From Alphaproteobacteria bacterium (GTDB taxonomy: Bacteria > Pseudomonadota > Alphaproteobacteria > Rs-D84), in NCBI GenBank assembly GCA_015062445.1, contig SUUQ01000006.1:1-64000 (forward strand): 64,000 nucleotides of DNA. The letters are read 5' to 3'. Under the pieces are notes generated by a model. That model searched no databases. It saw only the letters and a list, made by a program, of their open reading frames with translations, and was not told the DNA's origin. Position numbers and translations under genes: made by a program. Of this stretch, positions 36,754-45,477 are shown in pieces. Positions within the stretch are counted from its first letter, which is position 1, and each line of letters begins with the position of its first letter.

Positions 36754-38217
36754 TTAGTTTAAATAATCATTAACAGGTTCAGTCAATGGCACCCATGAAA
36801 TTGTATTTGTGGCCTTGTTAATTGACAGAACACAGTCCTGTGTTTCGCATGCTGCTGGTGCACTAATCTTTTTTGCCAACTCTGTTTCAATTTCAGATTT
36901 TGCACTCGCCAAAGCAGTGGCCGCTGTTTGTTCTGCCGCCGCCTGTGCTGCATTTGCCTTGGATGTTGCATCTGTTGCCGCTTCAGACTTTGCTGTTGCA
37001 ATCTGACCTTCTAAATCAGATTTCAGTGCTGCATCTTTGCCATCCGCATATGTTTTTGCATCTGTCAATGCCTGGGCTGCCGCTGCCGCTGCTGCATCCG
37101 CTGCATCCTGGGCTGCATCAGCCGCAGATTTTGCCGTGGCTGCGTCTGCTACACCCTGTTCAGCAGTTGTTTTTACACCCGCCAACGCTGTATCATTTGA
37201 CGATTTGTATGCATCCAAATCTGCCTGGGCATCATCACCAGCTTTCTGGGCTGCTGCTACCGCTGCATTATTTGACGTTTTGTATGAATTCAAATCTGCC
37301 TGGGCATCATCACCGGCTTTCTTTGCCGCTGCAATTTCACTTGAATTTGATGTCTTGAACAAATTCATTTCATCTTCCGACACATAATTTGAATCCATCG
37401 CCGCAATCGCTTCGGTATTTGACTTAACCGCACCATTTGCCAATTCATCTGTGTATGCCTTGGCATCTGTCAATGCATCTGCTGCACTGCCGGCTGCATC
37501 ATAGTTGTCTGCCAAACCATCTGCATATGACTTTGCTGCTGCTTCTGCCGCATCCGCTTCACTTTCTGCATATGACTTTGCTGCTGCTTCTGCCGCATCC
37601 GCTTCGCTTTCTGCATATGTCTTAGCTGCTGCTAATGCCGCATCTGCACTGCCGGCTGAATCATAGTTGACTGCCAAACCATCTGCATACGATTTTGCAG
37701 ACTGCAATGTTGTTGCATCCGCTCCTGCAAAATCTGTTCTGATTTGTGCGTCTGCCGCTTCACGTGCATCTTTTTCTGCACTGACCGCTGATGCAATTTG
37801 ATCTGCGACACCTGTTTCACCCGTCAAAGCTTTAACCGCATCAATCTGTGATTGCAAACTGGTATCAGTATTACCCAAAGCGGTCATTTTTTCGTTATAC
37901 ACTGTCAGGTCAACCTTTTTCGCCAATTCTGTATCAACATAATCTTTACCTGCCTTGGTCGCCAATGTTCCAGACACAGTTGTCAATGTACTTGCATTTG
38001 TCGCAATTGACTGTGCATTTGTTGCAATATCTGCTGTGTTTTTGTTTACTTTTGCATCATTTTCTGCTTTATATTCATTCAATGCAGTTGTAACTGAACC
38101 AGATTTTGCATCGACATAGTCCTTGGATGCGACATTAATTGCCGCATCTGCTGCCCCTGTGGCACCCATCAAGATTGCCGCCATAAAGCCAGAAAACATA
38201 ATATTTTTTACTTTCAT
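36754..38217 (-). CDS. Secreted Ala-rich coiled-coil protein 4
   Basis: The 487-residue protein has the signal peptide MKVKNIMFSGFMAAILMGAT (cleavage near ADA), nearly the same as that of protein 5. After SKDYVDAKSGSVTTALNEYK comes Ala/Asp/Lys-rich coiled coil with short repeats such as AAEAAAKSYAESEAD, and two copies of the KAGDDAQADL module. The end is CETQDCVLSINKATNTISWV. A 50-bp stretch (37190-37239) is identical to one in gene 3, which points to recent exchange between the genes. Confidence 0.8.
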   Translation of the reverse strand: MKVKNIMFSGFMAAILMGATGAADAAINVASKDYVDAKSGSVTTALNEYKAENDAKVNKNTADIATNAQSIATNASTLTTVSGTLATKAGKDYVDTELAKKVDLTVYNEKMTALGNTDTSLQSQIDAVKALTGETGVADQIASAVSAEKDAREAADAQIRTDFAGADATTLQSAKSYADGLAVNYDSAGSADAALAAAKTYAESEADAAEAAAKSYAESEADAAEAAAKSYADGLADNYDAAGSAADALTDAKAYTDELANGAVKSNTEAIAAMDSNYVSEDEMNLFKTSNSSEIAAAKKAGDDAQADLNSYKTSNNAAVAAAQKAGDDAQADLDAYKSSNDTALAGVKTTAEQGVADAATAKSAADAAQDAADAAAAAAAQALTDAKTYADGKDAALKSDLEGQIATAKSEAATDATSKANAAQAAAEQTAATALASAKSEIETELAKKISAPAACETQDCVLSINKATNTISWVPLTEPVNDYLN

Positions 38218-38285
38218 TTTTTTTCCTTTCTTTCGTTAATTATGCCTGGCCCATTATGGCGGGTTTTGGCATGGTTAGCTTATTA

Positions 38286-39683
38286 TTATAAACTTTCACC
38301 TGTGATTATATCTGTTGTACCGTCACCGTTAACAACCGCAACCTGATTCAGTGTGATATTCCCGAAACCGTCAGAAATCACCAGATATCCACCCTTGGTT
38401 GTCAGAATGCCTGATGCACTGACAAAGTCCCCATCTTCGATCATTCCCTGCAAGGTTTCATCTGCCTGTTCACGTGCCGTTGCTTCATCTGCAATTGCCT
38501 GGGCATTTGTTGAAATCTTGCCATCCAGGGTTGTGTCTGCTGCTTTATATGCATCTTCTAATGCTTTATCTGCCGCTGCAAATTCACTACGGATTGTTGT
38601 GTCTGCCGCCTGCAGGTCATCAATTTCACCTTCGGCTGTTGCAACACGTGTTGTCAGCGCACCCAAGTTAGTAGAAGTTCCAGACAAAGACTGATTCAAT
38701 TCTGCAATTTCATCGTCTGTGTATTTTTTTGCATCTGTCAAAACCTTGGCATCTGCCTGTTCGCGTGCACTTGCTTCTGCTGTGATTTTGCCATCCAATG
38801 CTGTATCTGCTGCTGCAAAGTCGCTACGAATTGTTGTATCTGCCGCCACCAGGTCTGCAATATCTTCTGCCATTGCTGTGTCTGCATTTTCACGTGCAGT
38901 TGCTTCTGCAGAAATCAAACCACGAACTGCGGTATCATCATATGTTGCCGCCGTCTGTGCATCAGCAATCATATCTACAACCGTCTTACCTTCTGCAACG
39001 GTACCGATTTTATTGCTAATTGCTGTGTCCGCAGCTTCACGTGCACTTGCTTCTGCTGTGATTTTGCCATCTAATGCTGTATCAGCCGCAGCAAAGTCGC
39101 TACGAATTGTTGTATCTGCCGCCACCAGGTCTGCAATATCTTCTGCCATTGCTGTGTCTGCATTTTCACGTGCGGTTGCTTCTGCAGAAATCAAACCACG
39201 AACTGCGGTATCATCATATGTTGCCGCCGTCTGTGCATCAGCAATCATATCTACAACCGTCTTACCATCTGCAACGGTACCGATTTTATTGCTAATTGCT
39301 GTGTCCGCTGCTTCACGTGCACTTGCTTCTGCTGTGATTTTGCCATCTAATGCTGTATCTGCCGCCGCAAAGTCAGTTCTGATTTGTGCATCCGCCTGTG
39401 CACGTGCACTTGCTTCTGCATCAATCTTGCCCTGCAGTGCCTGGTCTGCCGCCTGCATATCTGTGGTTGTTGCAAAAGGCGTCAAATCCAATGTGCTTTT
39501 AACAACATTGTTTGTGATGTCGATACCTGTACCTGCAGACAAGTTATCCTGTTTTTTTGCCAATTCAGTATCAACATACGACTTGCTGGTCAGTTCATAC
39601 TGCACGGCTGCATCGGCTGCACCGCATACACCAGCAAAGATTGCCGCTGCAAATCCTGAAAACATAATGTTTTTCACTTTCAT
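38286..39683 (-). CDS. Secreted coiled-coil protein 5 with 92-residue repeats
   Basis: The 465-residue protein has the signal peptide MKVKNIMFSGFAAAIFAGVC. It carries two and a half near-identical 92-residue repeats (ITAEASAREAADTAISNKIG, then MIADAQTAATYDDTAVRGLI) with strong heptad character, like the stalks of trimeric adhesins or phage fibres. The C-terminus lacks the Cys pair and ends NGDGTTDIITGESL. The start at 39681-39683 follows a GGAAGGAAAA-type site; the longer reading would bury the signal peptide. Confidence 0.8.
   Translation of the reverse strand: MKVKNIMFSGFAAAIFAGVCGAADAAVQYELTSKSYVDTELAKKQDNLSAGTGIDITNNVVKSTLDLTPFATTTDMQAADQALQGKIDAEASARAQADAQIRTDFAAADTALDGKITAEASAREAADTAISNKIGTVADGKTVVDMIADAQTAATYDDTAVRGLISAEATARENADTAMAEDIADLVAADTTIRSDFAAADTALDGKITAEASAREAADTAISNKIGTVAEGKTVVDMIADAQTAATYDDTAVRGLISAEATARENADTAMAEDIADLVAADTTIRSDFAAADTALDGKITAEASAREQADAKVLTDAKKYTDDEIAELNQSLSGTSTNLGALTTRVATAEGEIDDLQAADTTIRSEFAAADKALEDAYKAADTTLDGKISTNAQAIADEATAREQADETLQGMIEDGDFVSASGILTTKGGYLVISDGFGNITLNQVAVVNGDGTTDIITGESL
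38790..39390. repeat. 276-bp in-gene tandem repeat
   Basis: Within coiled-coil gene 5, segments starting near 38798 and 39074 are almost identical over 276 bp, with a further half unit to the right. The period is a multiple of three, so the repeat number can change without shifting the frame. Confidence 0.85.
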
Positions 39684-39732
39684 TTTTTCCTTCCTTTCTT
39701 TCGTTAAATTATCGCGGTTTAACAACCGAATT

Positions 39733-41880
39733 TTATTGACCTTCGACAACACTTACGGTTACCCAAGTCGCCTTATCCCCTTCTGATTTCAACATGGCCA
39801 TTGTACCATCTGGCAGTTGCATATTTATAAAGTCTGCTTCAACCTTATCTTTATATGCCAACGCACCCAAAGTTGCCAATTCTGCATCAATACCACTGAT
39901 TGCTTCGATTACCTGTTGCATTGCTGTATCAGTAGCATAATCTGCTGCAATTTCTTCAACCTTGCTTTGCAGTTCTTTCACAGTCGCATCAGACGCAGTG
40001 CTGCCACTTAATTCAGTAACCACATCTTGCAAATCCTTCAAATCAGCTGCCGCTGCATAATCACCGGCCGCCTGTTTTGTTGCAATCGCCGCATCCAGGG
40101 TTGACTTAACCGAATTTAACTGTTCTGTCGTAACCAAATTTGTCGGCACATCTTCCAAATCATTATAAGAACCAGTTTTTGCAACTTCATGCAACGTCAA
40201 CAATTCTGCCGCATTTTCATTTGCCAAATTCTGGGCCGCATCTGCCACAGACTTTGCCGTCGCCGCATCTGCCACCCCTTTGTCTGCCTGGGCTTGCGCT
40301 GCTGCTGCCGCCGCCGCTGCTGCTGCCGCCGAATTTGCCGCAGTTGCCGCATCCGCTACACCTTTGTCTGCCTGCGCCAAAACTTCTGCAACCTCAGCAT
40401 CATTCAACAACTTATATTCATCCAAGGCACCCGCCACAGTCGCCGCATCCGCCACACCTTTATCCGCCTGGGATTGTGCTGCTGCTGCTGCCGCCGCCGC
40501 TGCTGCAATTGCCTTGCCTGTTGCACCATCTGCACTTAATGCTGTTTCTAATGCAGAAATCTTACCATCTTGTACATCCTGTTCACCTTCAATTGCTGTG
40601 ATTTTCCCCTCAGCCGTATCAACGCGCCCTGTCAACGCAGACAAATCCGCCGTTGCACCACCCAAAGAACCTGTCAAATCTGCAATTTCCGCATCCGTAT
40701 ACTGCTTTGATTCTGCCAATGCCGCCGCCGCAGAACCCGCCGCATCATAATTTCCTGCCAAACCATCTGCATAATCCTTGGCCGACTGCAATGTTGTTGC
40801 ATCTGCCGCCGCAAACCCCGCCTTGATTTCAGCATCTGCTGCTTTATACGCCACATCCATGGCCGCAACTTTATCGTCTAATGCCTTGTCCGCATTTTCA
40901 CGCAGAACAGCTTCGGCCGCAATCAACCCCTCTAATTCATCAATCGAGGCCTGCAAAGCCGTCTGTGCTGCTGTCAATTCGGTTTTTTTCGCATAATCAT
41001 CTTCTATAACCTTTACACGATTAACCAGTGCCGTCAGATCCGCACCTGTTGCCGAACTGCCCTGCAATGCTACAACATCACTCTTCAAAGTTTCCAAATC
41101 AGCCGCCGCCGCATATTCACCAGCCGCCTGTTTGCCTGCAATTTCCTGTTCTAACGCGGTCTTCAAATCATTTAATGCAACTTTGGTCGCAAAATCACCC
41201 AAATCACCAGTCACATCATTCAATGCCGCCTGCAAGGCATCAAATTCTGTCTTGCCCGCAAAATCTTTCGCCAAATCATATGTCTTTGTCACATCATCCT
41301 GAACAACGGTTAAAACCTTGTTTGCATACTCTACACTCGTATGCTCACCACTGACCGCTTCTATATCCGCCGCCAACTTATCAACATTCAACTTCAGATC
41401 TGACGCATCTTTTTCCAACGCATCAACAGACGCATTCAAATCTTCGAACTGTGCCGGAATATTGCTATCAGAATTTTCCTGATACCCCATCCACTGTTCC
41501 AAAACCTCGATACGGGTCTGCAAATTACCACTTGTCGAACTGTTATTAATTACCGTTTTATCTGGCGCACTGGACGTTGCCAAATACTTACCAATCGACA
41601 AACGTGGTGTTGCCGCCACACGTGATGCCGCCGTACGCGTTGCCGCCGCACGCGTTGAACCATCTGACGACGCCCCCAAACGCATTGCCCCCGCACGCAC
41701 CGCATTCGCTGCTGTGGACGTTGTCGTTCCCGACTTTGCTGTCGCCGCACTGGACGTGCCAGAATATGTACCTGCACCACCCAATGAACGTACCGCTGTC
41801 GCACCATTTGCCGGTGCAACAATCGCCGCACACAGCACACACACTATTGATAATGTTGATATTTTCAGTTCGTTTTTCAT
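39733..41880 (-). CDS. Secreted Ala-rich coiled-coil protein 6 (largest)
   Basis: The 715-residue protein has the signal peptide MKNELKISTLSIVCVLCAAI with a probable cut after NGA. A Ser/Thr/Arg/Ala-rich N-terminal region (about 30-100) is followed by long coiled coils, with islands of AAAAAAAAQ and QADKGVADAAT. It ends MAMLKSEGDKATWVTVSVVE, without the Cys pair. It is the first gene of the run 6-5-4-3-2-1 on the minus strand. The low-complexity N-terminal region could lie in or cross the envelope, but no anchor is obvious. Confidence 0.8.
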   Translation of the reverse strand: MKNELKISTLSIVCVLCAAIVAPANGATAVRSLGGAGTYSGTSSAATAKSGTTTSTAANAVRAGAMRLGASSDGSTRAAATRTAASRVAATPRLSIGKYLATSSAPDKTVINNSSTSGNLQTRIEVLEQWMGYQENSDSNIPAQFEDLNASVDALEKDASDLKLNVDKLAADIEAVSGEHTSVEYANKVLTVVQDDVTKTYDLAKDFAGKTEFDALQAALNDVTGDLGDFATKVALNDLKTALEQEIAGKQAAGEYAAAADLETLKSDVVALQGSSATGADLTALVNRVKVIEDDYAKKTELTAAQTALQASIDELEGLIAAEAVLRENADKALDDKVAAMDVAYKAADAEIKAGFAAADATTLQSAKDYADGLAGNYDAAGSAAAALAESKQYTDAEIADLTGSLGGATADLSALTGRVDTAEGKITAIEGEQDVQDGKISALETALSADGATGKAIAAAAAAAAAAQSQADKGVADAATVAGALDEYKLLNDAEVAEVLAQADKGVADAATAANSAAAAAAAAAAAQAQADKGVADAATAKSVADAAQNLANENAAELLTLHEVAKTGSYNDLEDVPTNLVTTEQLNSVKSTLDAAIATKQAAGDYAAAADLKDLQDVVTELSGSTASDATVKELQSKVEEIAADYATDTAMQQVIEAISGIDAELATLGALAYKDKVEADFINMQLPDGTMAMLKSEGDKATWVTVSVVEGQ

Positions 41881-41971
41881 TCAGTTCTCTCTACTGCTTT
41901 CAGTTTATCACATTTTGCGAATCGGGGTCAATACCTTTTTCTGCTTTTTCCTAAAAATCTTGCTACTTTTT

Positions 41972-42688
41972 TTAGAACTCGTACCGCAATCCGATTGAAA
42001 TCGAATTATCCAGGATTAAACCAACCTTGTTTGAAATATCATATTCATCATACGGTGGTTCAACATACTGAAATGAACGATTATGTTCTGGCCCAACCAG
42101 TGCTGACAAGCGATACCGCAAATCCAACCACAGGTTATAATCCAACTTATGTGCATAGCCGAACATCAGCGCCCCCATCGGCGACACACCACGCTCGCTG
42201 TCGTCACCACCGACAAAATCTGCACCATACCACTTCACTGTTGGCAACGCGATACCAGCACCTGCCCCAACATAAAAGCCATTTGCAAAATCATAGTACG
42301 CATTTGCGATTACATATGGGATAGTCAACTTGAACGTTGTACCAACATCATCATGTTCATGTGAACCAATCAGCCCACCTTCAACTTCTGCACGCCAGAA
42401 ATAATCCAAACGATATCCCGCAAACAGACCGCCCCCAAAGACAACCTCTGTATACGATTCATTATCCAACATTTCACTGTTTGGCGCATCAGTATCATAT
42501 TCATTTTCCCAATTCAGCAAACTCAAACTGGCACGTCCACCGATATACCACCCTGACTTTTCTTTTTCATAATAATCATAGTTAACAGTATAACCACCAT
42601 CATTATTACGAACCAAATGACTTGGTGCTGCATTTACTGCTGTGGCTGTTACGGCCGCCAACACTGCCACTGACAAAATTTTTTTCAT
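41972..42688 (-). CDS. Outer-membrane beta-barrel protein 3
   Basis: The 238-residue protein has the signal peptide MKKILSVAVLAAVTATAVNA and a barrel of the OmpA-like/OMP_b-brl type: GWYIGGRASLSLLNWE, YTEVVFGGGLFAGYRLDYFW, NGFYVGAGAGIALP and LWLDLRYRLSALVG, ending SIGLRYEF with the C-terminal Phe. It differs from the two barrels at 18-20 kb. Function could be structural or a porin. A GGAGGG site lies before the ATG and a good promoter is 25 bases further up. Confidence 0.88.
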   Translation of the reverse strand: MKKILSVAVLAAVTATAVNAAPSHLVRNNDGGYTVNYDYYEKEKSGWYIGGRASLSLLNWENEYDTDAPNSEMLDNESYTEVVFGGGLFAGYRLDYFWRAEVEGGLIGSHEHDDVGTTFKLTIPYVIANAYYDFANGFYVGAGAGIALPTVKWYGADFVGGDDSERGVSPMGALMFGYAHKLDYNLWLDLRYRLSALVGPEHNRSFQYVEPPYDEYDISNKVGLILDNSISIGLRYEF

Positions 42689-42712
42689 AATAAACCCTCC
42701 AATTTTTCCTAT

Positions 42713-42741
42713 AGTATACCATAAAATTAATCAGTTTCCAA
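42713..42741 (-). promoter_or_regulatory. Promoter of outer-membrane protein 3
   Basis: On the minus strand TTGGAA (42736-42741) and TATACT (42713-42718) are 17 bases apart, about 25 bases before the start codon at 42688. Confidence 0.65.
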
Positions 42742-42758
42742 AAACAAAAAAACAATTA

Positions 42759-42788
42759 TTGACATCTTTTTGCATTTTTTGCTAAATT
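42759..42788 (+). promoter_or_regulatory. Probable promoter of pal
   Basis: TTGACA (42759-42764) is followed after 18 bases by TAAATT (42783-42788), about 45 bases before the pal ATG. The -10 box is weak. Confidence 0.45.
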
Positions 42789-42833
42789 TCACTTGTAGAA
42801 AACTTTTATTCACATTACAGAAAGGAAGACAAC

Positions 42834-43238
42834 ATGAAAAAAATCATCTTAGCATTGGCAACTCTGGCAATTGCCGCCTGCGCACACGCACCAAAAGAAC
42901 TTGACGGCCAACACGCATTTTTTGAATTCGATTCGGCCGTTATCACACCTGCCGCCCGTGACAGTCTACAGGGCCAGGCATTATACATGAAGAAAAACCC
43001 TGACATCAAAATTACCCTGCAGGGTCGTTGTGACGAACGTGGCTCGACCGATTACAACCTGGCCTTGGGTGCGCTGCGTGCCGGCAATGCTGCCCACGTC
43101 ATGATTCACGAAGGCATCGAACCAGAACGCATCAAAACAATTTCATACGGCAAAGAAAACCCAATCTATCCTGGAACCGGCGAAGAAGTTTGGGCCAAAA
43201 ACCGTAACACAACAACAGTTGTTCGCAAAACAAAGTAA
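42834..43238 (+). CDS. pal: Peptidoglycan-associated lipoprotein Pal
   Basis: Pal anchors the outer membrane to peptidoglycan and works with Tol proteins at the division site. The 134-residue precursor has a lipobox (LAIAAC, Cys near 16) and an OmpA-type peptidoglycan-binding domain. The blocks are HAFFEFDSAVITPAARDSL, LQGRCDERGSTDYNLALGAL, RAGNAAHVMIHEGI and SYGKENPI. tolB is 4 kb away and convergent in orientation; the rest of tolQRA is not in the window. Confidence 0.95.
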   Translation: MKKIILALATLAIAACAHAPKELDGQHAFFEFDSAVITPAARDSLQGQALYMKKNPDIKITLQGRCDERGSTDYNLALGALRAGNAAHVMIHEGIEPERIKTISYGKENPIYPGTGEEVWAKNRNTTTVVRKTK

Positions 43239-43268
43239 AAAAATGCCCCACCGGGGCATTTTTATTTG
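43239..43268 (+). terminator. Intrinsic terminator of pal
   Basis: AATGCCCC-acc-GGGGCATT (43242-43260) is followed by TTTATTTG. The -35 box of the next promoter starts at the end of its T-run. Confidence 0.85.
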
Positions 43269-43294
43269 ACGATAAAATTTTTTTCTATTATATT
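43266..43294 (+). promoter_or_regulatory. Promoter of ftsE, giving a leaderless mRNA
   Basis: TTGACG (43266-43271) and TATATT (43289-43294) are 17 bases apart. The ftsE ATG begins 8 bases after the -10 box, where transcription should start. No Shine-Dalgarno sequence is present. Confidence 0.7.
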
Positions 43295-43301
43295 CCATAC
43301 C

Positions 43302-44090
43302 ATGGAAGAAAAGACAGCAATCTCGTTTGCAAATGTGGCGGCACGTTATGACGATTCGCCAGAAATACTGACTGACGTATCATTTAACATCAGCAACGGT
43401 TCATTTTATTTCTTGTCTGGCGCGTCCGGTGCGGGCAAAACAACCCTGTTACGACTAATTTACCAATTGCATCGCCCATCACGGGGTCAAATAAAGTTAT
43501 TTGGTAAAAACACTGGCGACATGTCACGCAACGAAATCACCAAACTGCGTCAACGCATGGCAATTGTATTCCAGTCATATTCACTGTTATCCCACCTGTC
43601 TGTATTTGACAATATTGCGTTACCACTGCGTGTACGTGGTATATCCGAAAACAAAATCAAAACACTGGTGACCAAGGTACTGGATTGGGTTGGACTGGGC
43701 AAATTTGCAGATGCCGCCCCACTCTCTCTGTCCGGCGGCCAACAGCAACGTGTATCAGTTGCCCGTGCCATTATTATCCAGCCATCTATACTGCTGGCTG
43801 ACGAACCGACTGGAAACCTTGACCCAGAAAACGCATCACGTTTAATGGAATTGTTTGTTCAAATGAACAAAATGTTTGGCACAACAATTATTTTGGCCAC
43901 ACACAGCACCGAATTAATGAAGACATATAATTTTCCTGTGATTCATGTTGAAAATCACCGCGTATCATTTTCTGGCATCACCCCCCAAAAAACACCCGAC
44001 CCCCAGCCCCAAAAAATATGGCGCGGTCCAAAACCACAATCATATTTCACAGAATTATCGAAACAATTTGACGAAATTGGGAACGCATAA
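43302..44090 (+). CDS. ftsE: Cell-division ATP-binding protein FtsE
   Basis: FtsE is the ATPase of the FtsEX complex, which controls periplasmic amidases at the septum. The 262-residue protein has Walker A (GASGAGKTTLL), the signature LSGGQQQRVSVAR and Walker B (ILLADEPTGNLD). The start at 43302 is the only ATG fitting the family start, and a leaderless message is likely. A reading from the TTG at 43266 would lie inside the promoter. It overlaps ftsX by one base. Confidence 0.95.
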   Translation: MEEKTAISFANVAARYDDSPEILTDVSFNISNGSFYFLSGASGAGKTTLLRLIYQLHRPSRGQIKLFGKNTGDMSRNEITKLRQRMAIVFQSYSLLSHLSVFDNIALPLRVRGISENKIKTLVTKVLDWVGLGKFADAAPLSLSGGQQQRVSVARAIIIQPSILLADEPTGNLDPENASRLMELFVQMNKMFGTTIILATHSTELMKTYNFPVIHVENHRVSFSGITPQKTPDPQPQKIWRGPKPQSYFTELSKQFDEIGNA

Positions 44091-44929
44091 TGACAAAAAG
44101 ACCACTTGTATTTTCATTGGTACGTGAACAATCCGTATTTATGACCGCAATCATATCGTTACTGACCTTTTTATCCGTACTGGCATTGGGGGTCGCCTTA
44201 TCCATTGGCACCGGGGTCCTGCGTTGGAATTCCCAGTGGGAATTATTCGCCACTGTCCAGGTCACAACCCCAGACAACGTTGACCAGACCGCACAAATAA
44301 TCAAATCGAACGCAGACAAAATGGAACAGGTCAATAAAATCAGCACAGAACAAATGCACGACTTGATGTCCCCCTGGGTATCCGGTGGCAGTGTTTTAAC
44401 AGATTACCTGCCCCAGATGTGGGAAATCCAGTTTAAAACAAAATCCGACATGGATACAGTCGGCACAGCCCTGTCTAAAAACGCACGTTTTTTACCGCAT
44501 GCCAGCGCACTGCAATCATCAACCACTGCGGGGTGGAAGATGATAATCATGGCCACATTGATACTAGCACTGACATTGGGGACCATTGGTATATGCATAT
44601 CATATATTGCCCGCAACACCGCAATGCTGCACCGCCGCGAACTGGAAATCCTGAACCAGATTGGCGCATCTGACGAATTTATCGCCAAACAGATGCAAAT
44701 AATTGTTGCGAAAATCAGTTTAATTGCATCTGGGTTTGGTTTTGTATGCGCCCTGCCAATATTGCTGCTATTATTATCCACGGCACATTCTGCCCGCATT
44801 GGTTTAATGGCGATGATGGGGTTGTCTGGTGGTGGGTGGCTGACACTGTTAATGTTGCCACTGGCGATTGTTATATTTTCTATATATATAACCCGCCGCA
44901 CAACAATCAAGATTCTTCAGGCGGCATAA
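44090..44929 (+). CDS. ftsX: Cell-division protein FtsX
   Basis: FtsX is the membrane partner of FtsE. The 279-residue protein has a first transmembrane helix (about 18-40), a periplasmic domain of about 100 residues and three C-terminal transmembrane helices, the standard four-helix layout. ATARNTAMLHRRELEILNQI-like sequence (ARNTAMLHRRELEILNQIGA) is the conserved loop before helix 3. Start and stop overlap with ftsE as TAATG, so translation is coupled. Confidence 0.9.
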   Translation: MTKRPLVFSLVREQSVFMTAIISLLTFLSVLALGVALSIGTGVLRWNSQWELFATVQVTTPDNVDQTAQIIKSNADKMEQVNKISTEQMHDLMSPWVSGGSVLTDYLPQMWEIQFKTKSDMDTVGTALSKNARFLPHASALQSSTTAGWKMIIMATLILALTLGTIGICISYIARNTAMLHRRELEILNQIGASDEFIAKQMQIIVAKISLIASGFGFVCALPILLLLLSTAHSARIGLMAMMGLSGGGWLTLLMLPLAIVIFSIYITRRTTIKILQAA

Positions 44930-44930
44930 C

Positions 44931-45449
44931 ATGAACATACGGTGTTTTCTGACCCCATCATTTGTGTTATTCAGTTGCTTTATTCTGGGCGGCATGATAT
45001 TCAAGGCCACCACCCCCATCCAATGCGGTACAATTTTACCGAACGACAGCATATTTGTTTTAACAGGCGATGAACGACGCATACCATTTGCAATGCGCAA
45101 AATGCACGAATTTCCGAACGCAGACCTGTACATTATTGGGGCTGGCGCCCAGGGCAAGATAGATGTTGCCCGCCCTGCGATAATTGAATCTGCATCAAAA
45201 TCGACCTATCAGAACGCACTGGCGATACGTGAAATTGCGACGGCACGCAACCTTGACCGTGTTGTACTGATCACCACCGAAGACCACATAACCCGTGCCA
45301 AATACCTGGTCCAGTCTGAATTACCCAACACAGAAATCATAACCTGTCCTGCAACCTTGACCGGCATGCCACCTGGAAAAAGACTTGAAAGATGGGCCAC
45401 CGAATATATAAAATACATCGTAACAATGCTGGGTATCAAAGAAAGTTAA
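44931..45449 (+). CDS. DUF218 (YdcF/SanA-like) protein
   Basis: The 172-residue protein has an N-terminal membrane helix (about 8-26) and a DUF218 domain: IFVLTGDERRIPFAMRKM, LYIIGAGAQGK, then IIESASKSTYQNALAIREIA and VVLITTEDHITRAKYL. The family may handle envelope precursors, but its reaction is not well defined. In alphaproteobacteria this gene is commonly found between ftsX and plsC, exactly as here. The gap to ftsX is one base. Confidence 0.88.
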   Translation: MNIRCFLTPSFVLFSCFILGGMIFKATTPIQCGTILPNDSIFVLTGDERRIPFAMRKMHEFPNADLYIIGAGAQGKIDVARPAIIESASKSTYQNALAIREIATARNLDRVVLITTEDHITRAKYLVQSELPNTEIITCPATLTGMPPGKRLERWATEYIKYIVTMLGIKES

Positions 45450-45477
45450 AGAAACACTGGAAGCAAAGGAAAAACAC

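Noticed and set aside
38719-39786. A 355-codon plus-strand open frame
   Set aside because: It is the reverse complement of the Ala-rich repeats of coiled-coil gene 5; such repeats stay open in several frames.
43266-43301. TTG start for ftsE with 12 extra residues
   Set aside because: The region is a near-perfect promoter, and the residues are unlike FtsE N-termini.
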